From positions 1 through 15,629 of the forward strand of contig SLIY01000192.1 of assembly GCA_007135385.1 (NCBI GenBank): a DNA stretch of 15,629 nt, read 5' to 3'. The DNA is from Leptolyngbyaceae cyanobacterium CSSed165cm_216. GTDB taxonomy: Bacteria; Cyanobacteriota; Cyanobacteriia; Phormidesmidales; Phormidesmidaceae. Positions 5,927-13,730 of the stretch are shown piece by piece. The notes beneath the pieces were generated by a model, which saw only the letters and a list, made by a program, of their open reading frames with translations, had not been told where the DNA came from and made no database searches. Within the stretch, counting starts at the first letter, position 1, and each line of letters begins with the position of its first letter. Both the position numbers and the translations under genes were made by a program.

Positions 5927-8900
5927 TTACCCTGCCGACACCACGGGCGGGTGCTGCTCTAGCACCTTGGCTAGGTGCTGACCCGTGTAGGAGTCCACCG
6001 CCTGGGCCACGGTTTCGGGAGTGCCCTGGGCGATCAGTTCGCCACCGCGATCGCCCCCTTCCGGTCCTAGGTCAACAATCCAGTCGGCGCAGCGAATCAC
6101 GTCCAGGTTGTGCTCAATCATCAGCACCGAGTTGCCCTTATCCACCAAGCGTTGCACCACGTCCAGCAGTTTGTGGACATCGTAGAACGACAGGCCGGTG
6201 GTGGGTTCGTCGATCAGGTACAGGGTCTTGCCCGTAGAGCGACGGGCCAGTTCCGAGGCCAACTTCATCCGCTGGGCTTCGCCGCCGGAGAGGGTGGGAG
6301 CCGTTTGACCCAGGCGAATGTAGCCCAGGCCCACATCCACCATGGTTTGCAGCCGACTGGCCGCCTGGGGAATGTTTTGGAAAAAGTCGAGGGCTTCTTC
6401 GGCGGTCATGTTCAGCACATCGGAGATGTTTTTGCCCTTATAGGTGATCTGTAGGGTATCGCGGTTGTAGCGGGCCCCTTTGCACACCTCGCATTGCACA
6501 TACACATCCGGCAGAAAGTTCATCTCAATCACATTCACCCCTTGGCCACCGCAGGCTTCGCAGCGGCCCCCCTTAACGTTGAACGAGAACTGCCCAGCCT
6601 TGTAGCCCCGGGCCTTGGCCTCAATGGTTTCGGTGAACAGGTTGCGAATCACATCAAACACGCCGGTATAGGTGGCCGGGTTAGAGCGCGGGGTGCGACC
6701 AATGGGGGACTGGTCAATCACAATCACCTTATCCAGGGCTTTGAGACCGCTGACCTTATCCAGGTGCTGGGGAAAGGGCACCTTGCGACCAAAGTGGTGT
6801 TGCAAAGCGGGGTAGAGCAACTCGTTAATCAGGGTGGATTTGCCGGACCCGGATACCCCGGTGACACACACCAACTGGCCCAGGGGAAGCTCGATATCCA
6901 GATGCTTCAGGTTGTTACGGTGGGCGTTTTTCAACACCAGGGAGCGGCCATTGCCGGGCCGGCGCTCGGCCGGGGTGGGAATCGACTGCCGCCCGGACAA
7001 GTAGGCCCCGGTGAGGGAGTCCTTGGCCTTGATCAGGTTCGTCAGGCTCCCCTCAGCGACAATGGAACCGCCATGGATGCCCGCCCCTGGCCCAATGTCC
7101 ACCAGGTGATCGGCGGCACGGATGGTATCTTCGTCATGCTCCACCACAATTAGGGTGTTGCCCAGGTCCCTGAGCCGGTAGAGGGTGTTGAGCAGACGCT
7201 CATTATCCCGTTGGTGCAGGCCAATGCTGGGTTCATCCAACACATAGAGGACACCCGTCAGGCCAGAGCCAATTTGGGTGGCCAGGCGAATCCGTTGGGC
7301 CTCTCCCCCCGATAGGGTCATGGCGGTGCGGTGCAGGGTCAGGTAGTCGAGGCCCACATCCATCATGAACTGGAGGCGAGCCCGAATCTCCCGCAGCACT
7401 AGAGCCCCAATCTGCAACTGTCGAGCCGAGAGTTTGGGGGCATCCCCCGTTTCCCCCACCAGGGTGCGAATCCGGGTCAAACACTGACGGATGGAGACGT
7501 TGGTCAGATCATTGATGCTGTAGGGTCCAATCCGCACGGCGTTGGACTCGGGCTTGAGGCGGGTGCCGTGGCACACCTCACAGGTTTGGTCGATCAGATA
7601 CTTGTCTAGCTTTTGTTTATACAGCTCGGAGGAGGTTTCCCGGTACTGGCGATCGAGGATGGGCAACACCCCTTCATACTGGCGGTAGTAGCCCTTGCGT
7701 TCCCGGTAGCGGGAATCGGACTCAATGTAGATTTTCTCCTCACTGCCGTGGAGCACAATCTGTTGCTGCTCGGGGGTGAGCTGATCCCAGCGGGTTTGAA
7801 TCTCGAAGCCAAAGGCCTGGCCGACGCTGTAGAGCAGGGAGAAGTAGTAGGTGTTGTCTTTTTCGGACCAGGGGGCGATCGCCGCATACACCGGTAGGGT
7901 GGGATCAGGCACCACCAGCTCGGCGGAAAAGGTACGCAGACTGCCCAACCCATGGCAATGGGGACAGGCCCCATAGGGAGAGTTAAACGAGAACAGCCGG
8001 GGGGAGAGTTCCTCCATCACCGCCCCATGTTCGGGGCAGGCAAAGTTTTCCGAGAACACCAGTTCCTTGGGTAAATCGTAGTTTCCTTCCCCCTCCGCCG
8101 CCTGGGGCAGGCGATCCGATAAAGAAACGACATTATTGCCAGTGGGCGACCCTTCTGACTCCTGACTCCTGACGCCTGACGCCTGCCCCCGCTCCGCCAA
8201 AATGTCGATCACCGCGATCCCATCCGATCGCTTCAGACAGGTGCGCAAGGAGTCGGTCAGCCGTTCTTCCAACCCTGCTTTTTTCACTAGCCGGTCTACC
8301 ACCACCTCAATGTGGTGGCTGTGGTTTTTGTCCAACTCGATGTTGTCAGTGAGTTCACGAATTTCCCCATTCACCCGCACCCGCACAAACCCTTCTGAGG
8401 CCAGGCTCGACAGCAGCTTTTTGTGGGTGCCCTTTTTGCCGCGCACCACGGGGGCCAACACCTGAAACCGGGTGCGATCGGGCAGGGCCATCACCCGGTC
8501 AATCATCTGGTCAATGGTCTGGGGGGAAATACTGCGATCGCAGTGGGGGCAGTGGGGATCCCCGGCTCGGCCATAGAGCAACCGCAGGTAGTCGTAGATT
8601 TCCGTCACCGTACCCACTGTAGAGCGGGGGTTGTGGGAGGTGGATTTTTGGTCAATGGAAATGGCCGGACTCAGCCCCTCGATCGCATCCACATCCGGCT
8701 TATCCACCTGGCCCAAAAACTGGCGGGCATAGGCGCTGAGGGATTCCACATAGCGGCGTTGCCCCTCGGCAAAGATGGTGTCAAAGGCCAGGGAAGACTT
8801 GCCCGAACCCGATACACCGGTAAACACAATCAGTTGATTCCGAGGCAGCTCCAGATCTAAATCCTTCAGGTTGTGCTGCCGGGCACCCCGAATCCGAATC

Positions 8901-9049
8901 ACATTGTCGTCAATGGCGGCATGGTGGTGGGCTAACCCAGTACTGGCGCTACCGTTGCGGCTATTTTGGGTCTGGCCGTTGCCCTGGCTGGACGCTCGCC
9001 CCCGGCGGGAGGTGGGGGATTTCTTGGCGGAGGCATCCGATTTGGGCAT
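5927..9049 (-). CDS. uvrA: Excinuclease ABC subunit A
   Basis: UvrA finds bulky DNA lesions and loads UvrB in nucleotide excision repair. The 1040-residue frame has two ABC ATPase halves. Walker A is GVSGSGKS at 78-85 and again in the second half; signatures are LSGGEAQRIRLA and LSGGEAQRMKLA; Walker B regions are VLDEPSIGL and LIDEPTTGL. The second zinc module is C830-x2-C833-x19-C853-x2-C856. The first reads C338-x2-H341-x20-C362-x2-C365, with His in place of the second Cys. The protein is about 100 residues longer than E. coli UvrA (940). A Ser/Gly/Gln-rich tail of about 47 residues precedes the first Walker A relative to E. coli. A linker near residues 286-325 contains GVRSQESEG, translated from a heptamer repeat. 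The ATG at 9049 gives the tail; no in-frame alternative nearer the core is better supported. Confidence 0.97.
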   Translation of the reverse strand: MPKSDASAKKSPTSRRGRASSQGNGQTQNSRNGSASTGLAHHHAAIDDNVIRIRGARQHNLKDLDLELPRNQLIVFTGVSGSGKSSLAFDTIFAEGQRRYVESLSAYARQFLGQVDKPDVDAIEGLSPAISIDQKSTSHNPRSTVGTVTEIYDYLRLLYGRAGDPHCPHCDRSISPQTIDQMIDRVMALPDRTRFQVLAPVVRGKKGTHKKLLSSLASEGFVRVRVNGEIRELTDNIELDKNHSHHIEVVVDRLVKKAGLEERLTDSLRTCLKRSDGIAVIDILAERGQASGVRSQESEGSPTGNNVVSLSDRLPQAAEGEGNYDLPKELVFSENFACPEHGAVMEELSPRLFSFNSPYGACPHCHGLGSLRTFSAELVVPDPTLPVYAAIAPWSEKDNTYYFSLLYSVGQAFGFEIQTRWDQLTPEQQQIVLHGSEEKIYIESDSRYRERKGYYRQYEGVLPILDRQYRETSSELYKQKLDKYLIDQTCEVCHGTRLKPESNAVRIGPYSINDLTNVSIRQCLTRIRTLVGETGDAPKLSARQLQIGALVLREIRARLQFMMDVGLDYLTLHRTAMTLSGGEAQRIRLATQIGSGLTGVLYVLDEPSIGLHQRDNERLLNTLYRLRDLGNTLIVVEHDEDTIRAADHLVDIGPGAGIHGGSIVAEGSLTNLIKAKDSLTGAYLSGRQSIPTPAERRPGNGRSLVLKNAHRNNLKHLDIELPLGQLVCVTGVSGSGKSTLINELLYPALQHHFGRKVPFPQHLDKVSGLKALDKVIVIDQSPIGRTPRSNPATYTGVFDVIRNLFTETIEAKARGYKAGQFSFNVKGGRCEACGGQGVNVIEMNFLPDVYVQCEVCKGARYNRDTLQITYKGKNISDVLNMTAEEALDFFQNIPQAASRLQTMVDVGLGYIRLGQTAPTLSGGEAQRMKLASELARRSTGKTLYLIDEPTTGLSFYDVHKLLDVVQRLVDKGNSVLMIEHNLDVIRCADWIVDLGPEGGDRGGELIAQGTPETVAQAVDSYTGQHLAKVLEQHPPVVSAG
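8151..8185. repeat. Five-unit heptanucleotide repeat inside uvrA
   Basis: The + strand reads ccttctg, actcctg, actcctg, acgcctg, acgcctg, five consecutive 7-bp units. Translated on the minus strand within UvrA it gives residues 289-300, QASGVRSQESEG. It is the same unit family as the array at 339-401 and lies in a linker next to the first zinc module, where an insertion is tolerated. Confidence 0.85.
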
Positions 9050-9101
9050 GTTTGAGGGCTTCGTGACAACGCATGTATTAATTTAACATTTGTGAACAGT
9101 G

Positions 9102-9126
9102 CCGCCGCCGCTGCTAGTGGTGGCGG
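9102..9126. repeat. GC-rich hairpin in the uvrA / diguanylate cyclase divergent region
   Basis: CCGCCGCCGC at 9102-9111 can pair with GTGGTGGCGG at 9117-9126 around the loop TGCTA (10-bp stem with two G-T pairs on this strand). The region 9050-9258 is the 209-bp gap between two divergent genes and holds no gene that I can see. Whether the hairpin lies in a leader transcript is unknown. Confidence 0.4.
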
Positions 9127-9192
9127 TGGTCAGTCCTGGGGACTTACAGTGGGAGCAAGACTATGTGGCGAAGGCGCATAGTAGCACTATCG

Positions 9193-9220
9193 TTGAAATT
9201 AAGGGTTTACTTGATATAGA
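9193..9220 (+). promoter_or_regulatory. Candidate sigma-70-type promoter for the sensor diguanylate cyclase
   Basis: TTGAAA (9193-9198) and TATAGA (9215-9220) are separated by 16 bp and lie 38 bp before the ATG at 9259. A second -10-like hexamer, TATACT, follows at 9221-9226. This is pattern matching only. Confidence 0.3.
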
Positions 9221-9258
9221 TATACTGGATTTCCGATCATTGTCGTCATTGCTGTGCC

Positions 9259-12231
9259 ATGCCCGCCTTTCCCCAGGACGATCCCCTGGAGTACCCCACC
9301 CCAGTCACCCCAGAACATGCTGGTACGCCAGGGGCGGATGCAGCAGTAGGACCAGAGAAAGCGGTTGCTTCTCTGGCCGGGGCAACCCCTGAGATCCTGA
9401 GTGACCGCCCCTTTCAAGCTCTGTTTGAGGTCGTCCTCGACGCCATTGTCATTGCCGACGACCAGGGCTGCTATGTGGCAGCTAATCAGGCCGCCTGTGA
9501 CTTGTTCGGCCTAGTTAAAGCCGACTTGATGGGTCGTACCGTAAAGGACTTTACCCCTGCCGGTGTCGATGCTGACCAGGCCTGGAATAGCTTCCAGCGC
9601 CAGGGGCAAGCGCGGGGCGAGTTTCCCCTGATGCGGGCCGACGGCACAATTCGCCAGGTAGAATATGCTGCCACTGCCAATTTCATGCCCCATCGGCATC
9701 TGTCGATATTACGGGATGTCACCGACCAAAGGACCCTAGCCCAACAGCCGCCGCAACAACTCAAGCCGTCGCATGACCACGGGCGGGGGGTGCCCCATTT
9801 AGATATCACTGACCGCAAGCGCTTGGTCCAACACCTAGAGGCCTCTGGGGAAGAATTGGCGTCAATTCTAAACAATTCTCCGGCTAGCATCGTTAAATAC
9901 CGGCTCTTTGCCGATGGCAGGTCGGCCTATGACTATTACTCCCCCAAAAGTGAATTGATTTATGGTTACCCAGCTGAAGCGCTGCTCAACGATCCCGCCC
10001 TTTGGCAGTCGCGAGTTTTACCAGAAGACTTGGAGGCTGTTATTGGCCCTGTCATAGAAGCGATATTGGCGGGACAAACTCAACTCAGTGCCGAATACCG
10101 CTTCCGCCATGCCGATGGTTCTATTCGCTGGATTCAAGAAGTGGCGACAGCGGATTGGCATCAGGCCCAGCATTGCTGGACTGTGATTAGCGTTGCGACT
10201 AACATTAGCGATCGCAAACAGCTAGAGACAGAAGCCGCTCAACGCAACCAGCAGCTCCAGCAACAGCAGTTTGCCATGCTGGAGCTATCCCAGCGTCAAG
10301 AGCTGTACAGCGGCGATTTGGCCATGGCCCTGAGATCCATTACTGAAACCGCCGCTAAAACCCTGCAACTAGACCGAGTCAGTGTTTGGTGGCTACAAGC
10401 AGAGGCACAAACACTCGTTTGTGCTGACCTCTTCTGCCGCCACCAAAACCGTCACCTAACATTACCGTCGTTTAGGGCGGCGGATTATCCCATCTACTTC
10501 CGCGCCATGGAGACTCATCGGATTATCGCTGCAGATGATGCCCACCAGGATCCGCGCACTCAGGAATTTTCCCACGCCTACCTAAAATCCGAAGGGATTA
10601 TCTCAATGCTGGATGTGCCCATTCGCTCAGAGGGTCGATTAATTGGCGTGTTGGGCTTTGACCAAACCCACGCCCCTCACCAATGGCGGGTAGAGGAGCA
10701 ACATTTTGCCATCTACTTGGCCAGCCTAGTGGCCCTAATTAAGGAAGTAGGCGATCGCCGACTGGTGGAAAAACATCTAGCCCAACGAGAGCAGGAGTTT
10801 CGCGCCCTGGCGGAAAACACCCCCGACTGTATCTGGCGCTGCGATCGCCAGTATCGCTTCTTGTATGTCAACCCGGCAGTCGCCTCTCTGAACCAAATGT
10901 CCCAGGGGGCAATACTGGGTAAAACCCTTCAAGACCTCGGCTTTCCCGACAGTGTAACCAGCCGTTGGCAGAACGCACTAGAGCAAGCGTTTACCACAGG
11001 CCAAGCGCAAACCTTAGACTACACCATGGTCTTGCCCACGGGCACCAGAACCTTTGACTCCCGCATTGTGCCTGAGTTTGATGGGGATGGAACGGTGCAG
11101 ACAGTACTGATCGTTGCCCGCGACATCACTGACTTACGGCAAGCTCAAGAGGACTTCATCTACCAGGCCGAACGGGAGCGCACCCTACGACTGATCACCC
11201 AGCACATTCGTCAGACCCTACACTTGGATGACATCCTAGAGGCGGCAGTAACGGAGATTCAGCAGGTTTTTCAGGCGGATCGGACCCTGATCTTTCGGCT
11301 CGACTCAGACCATTCTGGGGTGGTGATCAAAGAGGCCGTGCGCCCTGCATACCCCATGACCCTAGAAATGCGCTGGCAAGATGAATGCTTTCCACCTGAA
11401 TGCTACGCCGCCTATGCCCAGGGCATGGCCCGGATTGTCTCGGATGTGGCCCTAGATACCTGGGGCGAGTGCCTGGTGGACTTTATGCGCGACACCCAGG
11501 TGCAATCCAAAATGGTGGCACCGATTTTGCAGGGGCAAGCCGATGGCACCAACCAGGTATGGGGATTGCTGATTACCCATGCCTGTGCCACCCCACGCCA
11601 ATGGCAAGCCGAGGAGTTAGCGTTATTGCAACAGGTGGTAGAGCAACTAGCGATCGCCCTTTACCAGGCCGAGCTGCATCAGCAGTTGCAAACCGCTAAC
11701 CAAGAACTCAAACGACTGTCGAATACCGATGCCCTGACCCGAGTGGCCAATCGCCGCTATTTTGATCACACCCTAGCCCAGGAGTGGCGACGAGCCCAGC
11801 GGCAGCAGGCTCCTCTGACGCTGGTGCTGTGTGATATCGACCACTTCAAGCAATACAACGACACCTATGGTCATCCAGCAGGGGATGAGTGTTTAATCGC
11901 TGTGGCCCAGGCTCTGCAAACTTGCGTTAATCGTGCCACCGATTGTCTGGCCCGCTACGGCGGCGAAGAGTTTGCCATGATTTTGCCTCAGATCGATGTA
12001 CAGGGGGCGATCGCAGTGGTGCAAAACATCCAAGCTGCGATCGCCAACCTAACACTTCATCAGGGCACCCACCCCATTACCCTCAGCTTCGGTATTGCCA
12101 GCACCCTACCCCACCAGAGCAGCTCCCCCATGGCGCTGATTCAGCAGGTGGATAAGGCGCTTTACCAAGCCAAACAAACTGGACGGGATCGTTTTTGTGT
12201 GGCCCCTGGAGATCCAGGCGTATCCCCCTAG
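9259..12231 (+). CDS. Multidomain PAS/GAF sensor diguanylate cyclase with a cyanobacteriochrome-like GAF
   Basis: Predicted cytoplasmic signalling protein of 990 residues; I see no transmembrane segment. Domains in order: PAS about 50-160, PAS 200-322 (ending NISDRKQLE), GAF 345-494, PAS 512-630 (ending RDITDLRQ), GAF 640-810, GGDEF 823-985. The GGDEF A-site GGEEF (901-905) is intact and the inhibitory I-site RATD (892-895) stands five residues before it, so c-di-GMP synthesis with product feedback is likely. The second GAF contains DECF (708-711) and WGECL with Cys738, 28 residues after Cys710. This spacing matches DXCF cyanobacteriochromes, but Leu replaces the usual His after the second Cys. 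Residues 182-187 (DITDRK) repeat a PAS-end motif with no PAS body before it, perhaps a vestige. The ATG at 9259 lacks a clear ribosome site. No EAL domain is present. Confidence 0.93.
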   Translation: MPAFPQDDPLEYPTPVTPEHAGTPGADAAVGPEKAVASLAGATPEILSDRPFQALFEVVLDAIVIADDQGCYVAANQAACDLFGLVKADLMGRTVKDFTPAGVDADQAWNSFQRQGQARGEFPLMRADGTIRQVEYAATANFMPHRHLSILRDVTDQRTLAQQPPQQLKPSHDHGRGVPHLDITDRKRLVQHLEASGEELASILNNSPASIVKYRLFADGRSAYDYYSPKSELIYGYPAEALLNDPALWQSRVLPEDLEAVIGPVIEAILAGQTQLSAEYRFRHADGSIRWIQEVATADWHQAQHCWTVISVATNISDRKQLETEAAQRNQQLQQQQFAMLELSQRQELYSGDLAMALRSITETAAKTLQLDRVSVWWLQAEAQTLVCADLFCRHQNRHLTLPSFRAADYPIYFRAMETHRIIAADDAHQDPRTQEFSHAYLKSEGIISMLDVPIRSEGRLIGVLGFDQTHAPHQWRVEEQHFAIYLASLVALIKEVGDRRLVEKHLAQREQEFRALAENTPDCIWRCDRQYRFLYVNPAVASLNQMSQGAILGKTLQDLGFPDSVTSRWQNALEQAFTTGQAQTLDYTMVLPTGTRTFDSRIVPEFDGDGTVQTVLIVARDITDLRQAQEDFIYQAERERTLRLITQHIRQTLHLDDILEAAVTEIQQVFQADRTLIFRLDSDHSGVVIKEAVRPAYPMTLEMRWQDECFPPECYAAYAQGMARIVSDVALDTWGECLVDFMRDTQVQSKMVAPILQGQADGTNQVWGLLITHACATPRQWQAEELALLQQVVEQLAIALYQAELHQQLQTANQELKRLSNTDALTRVANRRYFDHTLAQEWRRAQRQQAPLTLVLCDIDHFKQYNDTYGHPAGDECLIAVAQALQTCVNRATDCLARYGGEEFAMILPQIDVQGAIAVVQNIQAAIANLTLHQGTHPITLSFGIASTLPHQSSSPMALIQQVDKALYQAKQTGRDRFCVAPGDPGVSP

Positions 12232-12282
12232 TGCCTATTCATCAGCTTGGGGAAGGCCACTCGCTGCTGCTGGTTTTCGAAA

Positions 12283-12681
12283 TCATTCAGGCTCGGTGGA
12301 CGCTTTGGTGATTCCTGGGGGGCTTTGGTGCAAAATCAGACGATTGCCGTCAGGGTCGTAGGCGTAAATTTCCCGCCCGTGGGGAGCGGTAATGATTGGC
12401 CCAGGCGGGGGTTGGCCCAGGTGAGTCAGATGGGCGATCGCCTCGTCTAAATCCTCCACCTCGAGACACAGACTCATCCCACCGCTGCCGGTCGCCTTAA
12501 ATTCAACCAGATGATCGCCCCGAGGTTTAAAGATCGCCAACCGCAGCCCCGACACCCAAAACTCGCCATAACGAGACGGGATCAACCGCTGAACCTGTTG
12601 CCCCAGTAGGTCACCATAAAAGGCCACCAAGGCGTCAACATGGACACTAGCCAAGGTCACATAAACGCTGGAATAGTTCAT
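12283..12681 (-). CDS. VOC superfamily (glyoxalase/bleomycin-resistance fold) protein
   Basis: 132 residues from ATG 12681, chosen because AGGAG (complement of 12690-12694) sits eight bases upstream; the longer frame from 12714 adds only 11 unconserved residues. It has one VOC module made of two beta-alpha-beta-beta-beta units: SSVYVTLASVHVDALVAFYGDLLG, and GGMSLCLEVEDLDEAIAHL with YAYDPDGNRLILHQ at the end (motifs quoted in separate pieces, positions about 3-26, 68-86 and 107-120). The metal-binding positions of glyoxalase I are not kept: the first strand has no His, and the terminal Glu of 'GN..EL' is Ile here. It is therefore unlikely to be a true glyoxalase I; the substrate is unknown. 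It is transcribed in the same direction as the carbonic anhydrase gene, 123 bp downstream of it, and converges with the diguanylate cyclase gene. Confidence 0.85.
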   Translation of the reverse strand: MNYSSVYVTLASVHVDALVAFYGDLLGQQVQRLIPSRYGEFWVSGLRLAIFKPRGDHLVEFKATGSGGMSLCLEVEDLDEAIAHLTHLGQPPPGPIITAPHGREIYAYDPDGNRLILHQSPPGITKASTEPE

Positions 12682-12689
12682 CCGGTAAA

Positions 12690-12694
12690 CTCCT
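12690..12694 (-). promoter_or_regulatory. Ribosome binding site of the VOC protein
   Basis: AGGAG on the minus strand, eight bases before ATG 12681. It decides the start in favour of MNYSS over the upstream GTG at 12714. Confidence 0.7.
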
Positions 12695-12717
12695 GTGACA
12701 ACCCTGATCACCACCTT

Positions 12718-12759
12718 GGCTGCGGGTATCAGGTTGCGGGTACCAGGCTGCGGCTGTCA
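12718..12759. repeat. Three imperfect 14-bp tandem repeats
   Basis: Units GGCTGCGGGTATCA (12718-12731), GGTTGCGGGTACCA (12732-12745) and GGCTGCGGCTGTCA (12746-12759) are contiguous. Each is two heptamers long. They lie between the carbonic anhydrase stop and the VOC ribosome site, so they would be in the 5' leader of the VOC mRNA or the intergenic part of a joint transcript. Confidence 0.8.
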
Positions 12760-12804
12760 GATATCCGGAACAGTTGGCCCACCGATGCCGCCGTCAGTAG
12801 CAGA

Positions 12805-13596
12805 TCAAACCGAAGCCTTACCAAAAATGCGGGCCGACTGTTCGGGGCTGAGACGGTTCGCCCCCGGCCAGTACGATTGCACCGGTCCAGCATAGGCGGG
12901 CTCAGGATCAGGTTTGGTTTTCTGAGACAGGCCACCCGGCTTGGTTACCCTAGCTTCGTCGATGTCGGTATAGATTTTACTGTGGGGGGGGACAAATTTT
13001 TCAGTCTCTTCGTCGTAAGCCAACAACTGGGCATTTTCCAGACGATAGATCCAGCCGTGGATGGCCAGGTTGCCATTATGCAGCTTCGAGCGAATTACCG
13101 GATAGGTCTGCAGATTATCGATTTGAGTCAGCACGTTCTGGGCCACCAACAGGTCCAGCTTCTCACTTTTGTTTAAGTCGCCATAGTGGTCTTCCACGAG
13201 TTTGCGGGTAGCCTCTGTGTGGTGCAACCAGTGATACACCAGGGGCATTTTTTCTTCCAGTTCCCCCAGTTGTAGCAGGCCCTTCATCGCCCCACACTGG
13301 GTGTGGCCACAAACAATAATCTGCCGAATATCCAGGGCTTCCATGGCATATTCGATGGTGGCCCCTTCGCCGCCATTGGTGGCCTCAAAGGGCGGAATAA
13401 TATTCCCGGCATTGCGGATAATGAACAAATCACCAATTTCCGCCTGGGTAATAATGGTGGGGTCAACCCGCGAGTCGGAACAACCGATAAACAGCACCCG
13501 AGGATGCTGGCCCTTGGCTAACTGCTTAATCAGCTCTTTGTGGCTGGGAAGATAGTGTTCTTGGAATTCGCGCAAGCCGCGCAGCAGCTTTTCCAT
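12805..13596 (-). CDS. ccaA: Beta-class carbonic anhydrase, CcaA/IcfA type
   Basis: Zinc enzyme interconverting CO2 and bicarbonate; in beta-cyanobacteria CcaA works inside the carboxysome to feed Rubisco. The 263-residue protein begins at ATG 13596. Zinc ligands are Cys39, His98 and Cys101, within CSDSR (39-43) and GHTQCGAM (97-104); the Asp41/Arg43 dyad is present. The core ends near residue 205 with HGWIYRLENAQLLAYD. About 55 further residues follow (VPPHSKIYTDIDEARVTK, then a Pro/Gly-rich linker and RLSPEQSARIFGKASV). Such a C-terminal extension is typical of carboxysomal CcaA and is linked to binding CcmM, which supports a carboxysomal place. No ccm genes are nearby, as is common for ccaA. 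A GAP-family membrane protein gene starts divergently 134 bp away. Confidence 0.93.
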   Translation of the reverse strand: MEKLLRGLREFQEHYLPSHKELIKQLAKGQHPRVLFIGCSDSRVDPTIITQAEIGDLFIIRNAGNIIPPFEATNGGEGATIEYAMEALDIRQIIVCGHTQCGAMKGLLQLGELEEKMPLVYHWLHHTEATRKLVEDHYGDLNKSEKLDLLVAQNVLTQIDNLQTYPVIRSKLHNGNLAIHGWIYRLENAQLLAYDEETEKFVPPHSKIYTDIDEARVTKPGGLSQKTKPDPEPAYAGPVQSYWPGANRLSPEQSARIFGKASV

Positions 13597-13730
13597 AGGG
13601 CAAAGGCCAATTCGTTACGGGCAGGGCACCGTTGCCCCACATATATTGTTATCCCATATCTGAGGGCCTTCTTTGGCAAAGATTTACTTATCGCGGTGAT
13701 TATGTTTCCTTCTTCTGGGATTGAACCTCT

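Noticed and set aside
6110..7153. Long plus-strand open frames opposite uvrA (114 and 219 codons)
   Set aside because: They are antisense shadows of strongly conserved UvrA codons, have no domains and no ribosome sites.
1899..9049. umuC, recF and uvrA as a DNA-repair island
   Set aside because: The genes lie on alternating strands, are separated by unrelated genes, and umuC is dead; nothing indicates joint control.
9060..9110. A LexA/SOS-type operator upstream of uvrA
   Set aside because: The AT-rich stretch has no convincing match to a cyanobacterial LexA box (RGTAC-N3-DGTWCB).
12695..13176. Plus-strand open frames opposite the carbonic anhydrase and VOC genes (up to 178 codons)
   Set aside because: Antisense to genes with intact catalytic or fold motifs; no recognisable product.
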